A stretch of 38,563 nt of DNA. It comes from Bacteroidota bacterium. Its GTDB lineage: Bacteria > Bacteroidota > Bacteroidia > Flavobacteriales_E > Vicingaceae. The stretch spans positions 1-38,563 of the forward strand of contig JACPDX010000024.1 in the NCBI GenBank assembly GCA_016183805.1. The letters run 5' to 3'. The number at the start of each line of letters is the position of its first letter. Within the stretch, counting starts at the first letter, position 1. Positions 7,933 through 14,550 of this stretch are shown in pieces. Under the pieces are notes generated by a model, which worked only from the letters and a program-made list of their open reading frames with translations, had not been told where the DNA came from and searched no databases. Both the position numbers and the translations under genes were made by a program.

Positions 7933-9783
7933 TTAATATACCATTCTTAGGGTGTAGTTATCAAACTTTAGCAGTCTGATAGATGTGTTTTCATAACCAC
8001 TTTCTATTCCTGTTTTGAAAAAATTAAAATCAGTACTTACTAATTTGCTTGATAAATTTGGTTGATAGGCATTTCCTGTTTTAATAAGGTTCAACATAAA
8101 ATAAGATACCACATCATATCCTAAAAATGAGTTGGTTGAAGGATAAGTTTCAAATTTATTGTAGTATTTTTCGGTAAGTTGTTTAGTTGTTGGATTTTCG
8201 AAATCTACAAAATTATTTACAGTTAAATGAACATTTAAGGTTTGAAAGTATTCTATATCTATACTTTCAAATTGTAGCCATTCTTCTAACCCGATCAAAG
8301 TAATTGTACAGTTATTGTACTCTTTTGAGTTTAATTTTGATGTTAATGAAATAAACAAATTAGTTACAAACGTTGAACTTTTAGTTGGTATAAAGATAAC
8401 ATTGTTTGCATTTAGTTTTAAATGAGAAACAATTTCATCACTTCTTGTAACCACTACTTTTTTTATTGGAGAATATCTAGAAGTATCATTTTTACCTAAT
8501 ACGGCTGCGTTATATCCCTTAATATATCCATCCACCAAAGTGTTATCGGTAATGTTTTGCGATTGTACTACCAATAAATTATCGGTACTAAAACTATCAA
8601 TCACCAATTTTACAATTTGATTCAACGAAGAAATTTTTGATGGAACAACTTTAAATACATACTCATTTCCAAGTAAAACTTTATTATTTTGTTTTACAGG
8701 CGAAATAATCGGAATGTTATTTTTTTTGGCAAAAACAGCAGCCCGCTCAAAATTACTGGCATAAAGAGGTCCGATAATTAAATCCACACTTTTTAGTTCG
8801 GGTTTTGATAAAATTTTAACGGTTTGTGAGGAGTCTTGTCCTTTAGTATCATAAACAAATAATTCAAACTTCACATCGTCGGTTGATAATGAATCGAGTG
8901 CCAATAAAACCCCTTGATAAAACTCAATGGCAAATATTGATTTTGGATAGACTTTTCTTTTTTCTAAGGCACTTTGTGTCATTTCTTGATTTTCTTCCAA
9001 ATAGAACGACAACATCAGGGCAATTTTATAAACCGACTTTTTACCGGAATACATGTTAGGTTGCAAAATTTGTTTTATGGTATCAACAACAGTTGTAGTA
9101 ACTAAACTTGTTTGAACAATATTTTGCGAAGCTAACCGTCCTTGTTTTATCGGTAAAAATATGGTTTGACCTTCTTTTAAACCTTCATCCAAACCATTAT
9201 TTACCAGCTTGATGGAATCGATTGAAACATGATATGATTTACTCAATGAGTATAACGTTTCCCCGACCTTAACCAAATGGGTTTTATAATTACCCGTTGG
9301 AATCTCGACTTCAACTGGTTTTGTTTGCCTAATTTCCTTTACGGGAATTTTAATTAGTTGACCTTCTTTGATTCCAATTTCATCAATTTCAGGATTTAGG
9401 GTAATAATGTCTTTTTGTTGTAAGTTAAACTCTTTGGCTAAAGAATATAATGTTCTTCCTTTTTCTACTTTATGTAAAAAATAATTCCCATCAATCGATT
9501 GAAATTCTGCTTCTGTATCTTTTTTTATTGGAATAAAAATTTTTTCTCCAAGGCTTAATCCATCAGCAACAGAAGGGTTTTCTTTCTCAATCACATCAAT
9601 AGGAACATTATATTTTTTATGAATAGCATATAACGTATTACCGGATTCTACTATATGTATATAATAGCTTTTCCCATTTATTTGATGTACCTCTAACGAA
9701 TCAATTTGTGCACTAACATTTATTGCTACAAACATTGTTAGCAGTATAAATATAGTTTTTACTATGCTTTTTAAATTTTCCAT
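7933..9783 (-). CDS. LysM-repeat protein with periplasmic-binding-like (type 1) domain
   Basis: This 616-residue exported protein has a signal peptide (about 1-25, ending NVSAQ) and three LysM peptidoglycan-binding repeats at about 40-88, 101-149 and 165-215. Each repeat has the pattern 'H.VE.G.TLY.L...YN' and ends in 'EGQ...IP'. From about residue 250 to the end it resembles a type 1 periplasmic-binding (Leu/Ile/Val-binding-like) fold, with 'DLIIGPLYASNFERAAVFA' and 'NNIPIISPVKQ'. It probably binds peptidoglycan in the periplasm and a small ligand or protein partner. It follows guaA and precedes the LETM1-like gene. No transporter gene is nearby, so a role in ABC uptake is unlikely; a cell-wall sensor or scaffold is more plausible (inference). 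Confidence 0.82.
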   Translation of the reverse strand: MENLKSIVKTIFILLTMFVAINVSAQIDSLEVHQINGKSYYIHIVESGNTLYAIHKKYNVPIDVIEKENPSVADGLSLGEKIFIPIKKDTEAEFQSIDGNYFLHKVEKGRTLYSLAKEFNLQQKDIITLNPEIDEIGIKEGQLIKIPVKEIRQTKPVEVEIPTGNYKTHLVKVGETLYSLSKSYHVSIDSIKLVNNGLDEGLKEGQTIFLPIKQGRLASQNIVQTSLVTTTVVDTIKQILQPNMYSGKKSVYKIALMLSFYLEENQEMTQSALEKRKVYPKSIFAIEFYQGVLLALDSLSTDDVKFELFVYDTKGQDSSQTVKILSKPELKSVDLIIGPLYASNFERAAVFAKKNNIPIISPVKQNNKVLLGNEYVFKVVPSKISSLNQIVKLVIDSFSTDNLLVVQSQNITDNTLVDGYIKGYNAAVLGKNDTSRYSPIKKVVVTRSDEIVSHLKLNANNVIFIPTKSSTFVTNLFISLTSKLNSKEYNNCTITLIGLEEWLQFESIDIEYFQTLNVHLTVNNFVDFENPTTKQLTEKYYNKFETYPSTNSFLGYDVVSYFMLNLIKTGNAYQPNLSSKLVSTDFNFFKTGIESGYENTSIRLLKFDNYTLRMVY

Positions 9784-9869
9784 ATTCAGTTCTCAGTTGG
9801 CAGTCTTCAATTCTCAATTCTCAGCCCTCAAAAATAATAGATTATCTTTTGAGGACTGTGGACTGTAGT
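9784..9869. repeat. Word-like low-complexity intergenic DNA
   Basis: Read on the minus strand it consists of variants of one word (ctgagaattg, agaattgaag, actgccaact, gagaactgaa), ending at the LysM ATG. It is neither homopolymer nor simple tandem repeat. It contains the palindrome at 9826-9854. Confidence 0.55.
9826..9854. other. Long imperfect palindrome between guaA and the LysM gene
   Basis: The arms CCTCAAAA and TTTTGAGG enclose ataat/attat arms, making a stem of about 13 bp with one bulged base and a 2-nt loop. It lies after the guaA stop on the minus strand, so it could end or attenuate the guaA transcript, but no T-run follows it in either direction. It is embedded in word-like repetitive DNA (9784-9869). 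Confidence 0.5.
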
Positions 9870-11399
9870 TCACTCCCATTCTATTGTTGCAGGTGGTTTT
9901 GAACTTATGTCGTACACTACTCTATTCACACCTTTAACTCTATTAATAATTTCGTTTGAGGTTTTTGATAAAAACTCATAAGGTAAATGACACCAATCTG
10001 CTGTCATTCCGTCAGTTGATTCAACAGCTCTTAAAGCTATCACTTTTTCGTAAGTTCTTTCGTCGCCCATTACTCCAACTGATTGGATTGGAAGTAATAT
10101 TGCTCCTGCCTGCCAAACGGTATCGTATAAATTTGCTTTTTTCAATCCTTCTATAAAAATAAAATCCACCTCCTGCAAAATCTGTACCTTTTCCTGAGTT
10201 ATATCTCCTAATATGCGAATCGCAAGTCCTGGACCTGGAAATGGGTGTCTTCCCAAAAGATTTTCATTTAATCCTAAAGTTCTTCCCACTCTCCTTACCT
10301 CATCTTTAAACAATAAACGCAATGGTTCTACTATTTTAAGTTTCATGTAATCCGGTAATCCGCCAACGTTGTGATGTGATTTTATGGTTGCCGATGGACC
10401 ACCTGTTGCAGAAACAGACTCGATAACATCAGGATAAATGGTTCCTTGAGCCAACCAACTCACATTTTCGATTAAGTGAGCTTCTTCATCAAAAACTTCG
10501 ATAAAAGTTTTCCCAATAGCTTTTCGTTTGGTTTCAGGGTCGGAGACTCCGGCTAACGCTTTATAAAACTTATTTTTGGCATCAACGCCTTTTACATTTA
10601 ACCCTAAATGTTTATATTGTTCTAAAACATTTTCAAACTCATTTTTACGAAGTAAACCGTTATCTACAAAAATACAATACAAATTTTTACCAATAGCTTT
10701 ATGTAACAATACGGCAGCTACAGTACTATCAACACCTCCAGACAAACCAAGCACCACTTTATCGTTTCCTATTTTTTGCTGTAAATCGGCAACAGTAGTT
10801 TCTACAAAAGCATTTGGAGTCCAATCTTGAGAGCATTTACAAATGTCAACAATAAAATTTTTCAACAGTTGAGTTCCATCGGTTGAATGATAAACTTCCG
10901 GATGGAATTGAATTCCATAGGTTTGTTCCCCTTCAAACTCAAAACCAGCAACTTCTACATCTGATGTACTTGCAAAAATTTTAGTATTATTTGGTAATGT
11001 TTTTATAGTATCGCCATGGCTCATCCATACTTGTGAGTTATTACTTACCCCTTTCATTAAACCATGGTTATTGTTTACAAATGATAAATTTGCACGACCA
11101 TATTCTCTTATTTTGGAAGGTAAAACTTCACCTCCGCTGCTTTGGGCTAAAAATTGAGCACCGTAACAAACCCCCAACAAAGGAAGTTTATTCCTGTAAT
11201 TCGATAAATCAGGTTTTGGAGAATTTTCCTCTCTTACCGAAAACGGACTACCCGACAATATAATCCCTTTTACAGTATCATCAATCTCCGGAGCCTTATT
11301 ATGCGGATGAATTTCACAATAAACATTAAGTTCACGCACTCTTCTTGCTATTAACTGAGTATATTGAGAACCAAAATCTAAGATTATTATTTTTTCCAT
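9870..11399 (-). CDS. guaA: GMP synthase (glutamine-hydrolysing)
   Basis: This 509-residue enzyme converts XMP to GMP with ATP and glutamine in purine synthesis in the cytoplasm. The N-terminal class I amidotransferase domain shows '[12 protein letters not shown]' (nucleophile Cys, about residue 78) and 'FHPEVYHS' (catalytic His/Glu, about 165-172). The ATP pyrophosphatase domain has the P-loop '[13 protein letters not shown]' (about 217), and the C-terminal dimerisation domain has '[15 protein letters not shown]' and ends 'KPPATIEWE'. It is full length and complete. A -7 box lies only 4 nt upstream of the ATG, so the mRNA may be leaderless. Confidence 0.98.
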   Translation of the reverse strand: MEKIIILDFGSQYTQLIARRVRELNVYCEIHPHNKAPEIDDTVKGIILSGSPFSVREENSPKPDLSNYRNKLPLLGVCYGAQFLAQSSGGEVLPSKIREYGRANLSFVNNNHGLMKGVSNNSQVWMSHGDTIKTLPNNTKIFASTSDVEVAGFEFEGEQTYGIQFHPEVYHSTDGTQLLKNFIVDICKCSQDWTPNAFVETTVADLQQKIGNDKVVLGLSGGVDSTVAAVLLHKAIGKNLYCIFVDNGLLRKNEFENVLEQYKHLGLNVKGVDAKNKFYKALAGVSDPETKRKAIGKTFIEVFDEEAHLIENVSWLAQGTIYPDVIESVSATGGPSATIKSHHNVGGLPDYMKLKIVEPLRLLFKDEVRRVGRTLGLNENLLGRHPFPGPGLAIRILGDITQEKVQILQEVDFIFIEGLKKANLYDTVWQAGAILLPIQSVGVMGDERTYEKVIALRAVESTDGMTADWCHLPYEFLSKTSNEIINRVKGVNRVVYDISSKPPATIEWE

Positions 11400-11403
11400 G
11401 CCA

Positions 11404-11411
11404 CAAAGATA
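11404..11411 (-). promoter_or_regulatory. -7 promoter box of guaA
   Basis: On the minus strand TATCTTTG matches the Bacteroidota -7 consensus TAnnTTTG. It ends 4 nt before the guaA ATG, which would put the transcript start at or next to the A of the start codon. No convincing -33 TTG is seen. Confidence 0.55.
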
Positions 11412-11533
11412 AAATTTGGATTTGGAATAACTTATTTTTATGAGTTTAAGTTTCTACATCAAAAAATACAACTTATAAACAATTGTTAAGATTTTTTAAT
11501 GTTGACTTAACATGAACTAATTATTTAACTTCT

Positions 11534-11541
11534 TATCTTTG
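11534..11541 (+). promoter_or_regulatory. -7 promoter box of the 11612 secreted protein gene
   Basis: TATCTTTG matches TAnnTTTG perfectly. The expected start (about 11547) coincides with the first base of the hairpin leader. The nearest TTG (11502) is too far upstream (29 nt) to be a standard -33 box. Confidence 0.6.
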
Positions 11542-11546
11542 TTTCG

Positions 11547-11597
11547 AAAATTAAGTTTGATTACCTAGAGGGAACATCCCGAAACCATCTTAATTTT
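11547..11597 (+). ncRNA. Structured 5' leader, copy 1 (candidate cis-regulatory RNA)
   Basis: The outer stem is AAAATTAAG (11547-11555) with CTTAATTTT (11589-11597). Inside is a conserved internal loop, ATTACCTAGA on the 5' side and GAAAC on the 3' side. An inner stem GGG (11570-11572) with CCC (11578-11580) closes a 5-nt loop. The core TGATTACCTA-S-AGGG-N5-CCCGAAACCAT is shared base for base with the leader of the gene at 14551. The outer stem differs completely but still pairs. The element ends 14 nt before the ATG. I cannot match it to a known RNA family. Confidence 0.65.
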
Positions 11598-11611
11598 TTC
11601 CTGATTTAACC

Positions 11612-14293
11612 ATGTTTATTGATGCAAAGACTAGTTTATTAGTTCTTGTTTTATTCATTCTCACTCCGCTTACCACAATCCAAGCACAAACTCCAAGTAC
11701 TTGTTTTGAAATTGAAAGCATTTTGGTTGATGCATGCGGAACTATTGAGGGAGAAAATGAAATGGTTCGTTTTATTGTTGGGCCTACAGCATTAAACAGT
11801 AATAACCTCTCTGTAAATTGGCCAAGTAATTCTTTTTTGGGTATCTGTCAAAATGGAACAACTGCTACTAAAGTGGCTACATTAAACAATGGAATACAAG
11901 GCTGTGGATTGTTAAAAGAACCATCTGGAGGGATTTTACCTGCTGGATCAAAAGTGATTTTAATTTCGAGTACAAGTTTCAATGTTGCTGCAAATTCTTT
12001 TAATGATTTAAATGACACCTTATATGTTATATTTCAGTGTTCAGGAAATACCCAAGGTCATTTCGCAAACTATAGCACTTCGGGTACTCTAACCAAAACA
12101 TTATCTATGTCATTTTCTTCTCCAAGTGGTTGCTCAGATAACGTAACATATAATAAAACTTTATTGATTGACCAAAGTGGAGGTTCTACAGATGAAGATG
12201 GAGCTACCGTTAACTTTTTATGGAATGGAGCTGCCACATATTCCAACATTGGTTGCACAGCTCCTATTAATATAGCTGAAGTTGACATCACTACTTCTTC
12301 TCCAACCATCTGCTCAGGAGAAATTATAAATTTAACCTCAACATCTACAGGTGGCATTACTTCATTAATTTGGAGCGGTGGAACTGGCACTTTTTCCTCA
12401 CCAAATTCAAATATAACGAGCTACACATCTTCACCGACTGATGTATCTAATTTTTATATTTATTTACAAGGATCTACCACTTGTGGCGAAATCATAAAAG
12501 ACAGTTTGTTAATTCAAATAAGTGGAAACAATTCATCGGTTGATATTACTACCTCAACTACCGAATTGTGCAATGGAGACAGTATTCTATTAACGGCAAC
12601 CGGATCAGGAAATTATACATGGAGTACCGGCAGTAATTCTGCTTCAATTTATGCTTTAAACTCTGGCTCTTATACTGTAACAAGTAACTCTTCATGTGGA
12701 AGTTCTGCTGACACCATTATAATTACTAATGCCCCTACAATTAACCTAAATCTAATTGCTTCTTCAACAGAAATTTGCAACGGAAATACTGCCACTTTAA
12801 CCGCAAGTGGAGCACCAAATTATACTTGGTTTAATGGCACCACAGGAACTACACAAACAGTAAATTCGACTGGAAATTATTACGTAATTGGCTACAACAA
12901 TTGTTATAATGATTCTCAATCTGTTTCTATTTCGGTTATTACCCCACCATCTATAACAATTTCTAGCTCATCATTATCAAATACACTTTGCAGTGGTGAA
13001 ACAATAATTCTTATGGCTAGTGGAGGAGATAATTATTTATGGAATACCACTGATACATCGACTTCATTACTTGTTACAAATGCTGGAACTTATACTGTTA
13101 CAAGTACTTCGATTTGTGGAAATTCTACCGATAATATTACAATAACTGATTCTCCAACCATAAATTTAAATTTAACCGCTTCTGACACACTAATTTGCAA
13201 TGGAAATACAGCTATATTAACAGCTAGTGGTGCTCCAAACTATTTTTGGTTTAATGGAACTACTGGTACTTCACAAAACGTAACTACAACTGGAGATTAT
13301 TATGTAATTGGGTACAACGATTGTTATCGTGATTCTCAATCGGTTTCTATTTCGGTTATAACACCACCATCCATAGCGATTTCTAGCTCATTATCATCTA
13401 ATACACTTTGCAGTGGTGAAACGATTATTCTTACAGCTAGTGGTGGAAATAATTATTTATGGGATACCTCTGACACCACAAGCTCTATTGCAATTACAAT
13501 CGCAGGAGTTTATACCGTTTCTTCCAGCAATTTTTGTGGAACCATTAGTGAATCTATTTCAATTACTACAGGTGTATTCCCAATTGCTTTAATAACTGGC
13601 GATTCTGTAATATGTAACAACAACGGAATTGTTTTAACAGCTGCTGGTGGTGATACCTATTTATGGTCGAATGGAAATCAATCAAATACAACAAATATTA
13701 ATGCAGCACAACAAATTGAAGTCGTTGCTTTTAATAGTTGCGGAAGCGATACTGCTTACAAAACTATTTATGATTATAGTTTAACAGCAGCTTTTACTTC
13801 AAACTACACACCCGATAGTAATACGCCTATTGAAATTGGTTTCATCAACTCATCTACAAATAGTTTAACTTATCATTGGAATTTTGGTGACGGGAGTACT
13901 GATACATTAGAAGACCCATTACATACTTATACCGATAATGGAGAATATACTATAGTACTAACCTCAAGCAATGGATTCTGTGCTGATACTTTTGAAACTA
14001 CTTTTATATTTAGCAATCCGAATGCTGTTTATATACCCAATGTATTTACTCCAAATAATGACGAAATAAATGATGTTTTTTCAATTGTTGGAGAAAATAT
14101 TTCTAAAATAGAATGTCAAATTTTTAATAGATGGGGTGAAAAGTTATATACTTGGAATACTTTAGATGGTTTTTGGGATGGAAAATTTAAAAATAATACG
14201 GTGTCTGACGGAACCTATTTTTACATTGCTCGTATAGTTTGGAGCAATAATTTATCCGAAATTTTTAACGGGCATTTAACTGTTTTAAAATAA
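11612..14293 (+). CDS. Large secreted repeat protein with 'ILVDACG' domain, T9SS type B sorting domain
   Basis: This protein has 893 residues. Residues 1-25 are a signal peptide (ending TIQAQ). Residues about 30-222 form a domain ('ESILVDACGTIEGENEMVRF') also found in the gene at 14551. An Ig-like region (about 229-310) follows, then paired ~70-residue beta units, two of which are duplicated as a 140-residue block (about 370-650). A PKD domain (about 730-805, 'YHWNFGDGSTDT') leads to the C-terminal type B sorting domain ('FTPNNDEINDVFSI', 'IFNRWGEKLYTW', 'SDGTYFYIARI'). It is predicted to be exported by Sec and T9SS. It may be a surface adhesin; no enzymatic motif is seen. Its leader and the shared domain link it to the next gene. 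Confidence 0.88.
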   Translation: MFIDAKTSLLVLVLFILTPLTTIQAQTPSTCFEIESILVDACGTIEGENEMVRFIVGPTALNSNNLSVNWPSNSFLGICQNGTTATKVATLNNGIQGCGLLKEPSGGILPAGSKVILISSTSFNVAANSFNDLNDTLYVIFQCSGNTQGHFANYSTSGTLTKTLSMSFSSPSGCSDNVTYNKTLLIDQSGGSTDEDGATVNFLWNGAATYSNIGCTAPINIAEVDITTSSPTICSGEIINLTSTSTGGITSLIWSGGTGTFSSPNSNITSYTSSPTDVSNFYIYLQGSTTCGEIIKDSLLIQISGNNSSVDITTSTTELCNGDSILLTATGSGNYTWSTGSNSASIYALNSGSYTVTSNSSCGSSADTIIITNAPTINLNLIASSTEICNGNTATLTASGAPNYTWFNGTTGTTQTVNSTGNYYVIGYNNCYNDSQSVSISVITPPSITISSSSLSNTLCSGETIILMASGGDNYLWNTTDTSTSLLVTNAGTYTVTSTSICGNSTDNITITDSPTINLNLTASDTLICNGNTAILTASGAPNYFWFNGTTGTSQNVTTTGDYYVIGYNDCYRDSQSVSISVITPPSIAISSSLSSNTLCSGETIILTASGGNNYLWDTSDTTSSIAITIAGVYTVSSSNFCGTISESISITTGVFPIALITGDSVICNNNGIVLTAAGGDTYLWSNGNQSNTTNINAAQQIEVVAFNSCGSDTAYKTIYDYSLTAAFTSNYTPDSNTPIEIGFINSSTNSLTYHWNFGDGSTDTLEDPLHTYTDNGEYTIVLTSSNGFCADTFETTFIFSNPNAVYIPNVFTPNNDEINDVFSIVGENISKIECQIFNRWGEKLYTWNTLDGFWDGKFKNNTVSDGTYFYIARIVWSNNLSEIFNGHLTVLK
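12721..13560 (+). repeat. Two-unit higher-order repeat, 420-bp period
   Basis: Two consecutive 420-bp copies (12721-13140 and 13141-13560) are in register without indels. Each encodes two ~70-residue beta units, and both contain 'YYVIGYN', 'DSQSVSISVITPPSI' and 'LCSGETIIL.ASGG'. The two units within a copy are far less alike. Confidence 0.85.
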
Positions 14294-14299
14294 TATCAC

Positions 14300-14392
14300 A
14301 TGAGTATTAGGACTGTACAAGATTTTCAAAAACTGATGTTAATCATTTTTAGTATTATAGCTCCATTATTTTTAGTGTTTATTACGTATTAA
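14300..14392 (+). CDS. Possible 30-residue membrane peptide
   Basis: An ATG 7 nt after the preceding stop opens a 30-codon frame. It has a polar N-terminus (MSIRTVQDFQK) and one hydrophobic stretch (about residues 12-30) that could span the membrane. No family is recognised. The length is short enough for chance, but position and composition are what a small membrane protein would show. Confidence 0.25.
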   Translation: MSIRTVQDFQKLMLIIFSIIAPLFLVFITY

Positions 14393-14453
14393 ATAACTCC
14401 TTTTCAACAATTTGTTGAAAAAATTAACCCTCATTTAATTTACCCTTAACACA

Positions 14454-14472
14454 TACGAATTTTAAATTCGTA
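14454..14472. promoter_or_regulatory. 19-nt palindrome next to the -7 box of the 14551 gene
   Basis: TACGAATTTTAAATTCGTA is a perfect inverted repeat around a central T. Its right end overlaps the putative -7 box (14471-14478), so a protein bound here would compete with RNA polymerase or act from the core promoter. It is absent from the otherwise parallel promoter at 11534. Confidence 0.5.
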
Positions 14473-14478
14473 CCTTTA
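14471..14478 (+). promoter_or_regulatory. Putative -7 box of the 14551 secreted protein gene
   Basis: TACCTTTA fits TAnnTTTG except for the last base. It holds nearly the same place relative to leader and ATG (80 nt from box start to ATG) as the stronger box at 11534 (78 nt). The transcript would begin at about 14484, at the leader. Confidence 0.45.
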
Positions 14479-14486
14479 CTTGTGTA

Positions 14487-14536
14487 AATTATAAAATGAT
14501 TACCTACAGGGCTTTTCCCGAAACCATTTTATAATT
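14487..14536 (+). ncRNA. Structured 5' leader, copy 2 (candidate cis-regulatory RNA)
   Basis: The outer stem is a perfect 12 bp: AATTATAAAATG (14487-14498) with CATTTTATAATT (14525-14536). The internal loop has ATTACCTACA and GAAAC, and the inner stem is GGG (14509-14511) with CCC (14517-14519) around CTTTT. The core matches that at 11547-11597, and the element again ends 14 nt before the ATG. Two dissimilar outer stems around the same core are evidence for pairing in RNA. Confidence 0.68.
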
Positions 14537-14550
14537 ATTTCAATTTCAAC

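Noticed and set aside
11547-11597. The GGG..CCCGAAAC part of the leader resembles the stem II plus GAAA segment of a hammerhead ribozyme.
   Set aside because: The required CUGANGA box is absent (CCUASA stands there instead) and there is no third stem with a cleavage site.
12070-12390. Antisense open frame of 106 residues within the 11612 gene.
   Set aside because: It runs opposite to a well-supported repeat-protein gene, has no start signal and its composition mirrors the sense strand.
14401-14421. TTTTCAACA-ATT-TGTTGAAAA hairpin as a terminator for the 11612 gene.
   Set aside because: It is followed by A's on the plus strand and lacks a GC-rich stem; not a convincing terminator in either direction.
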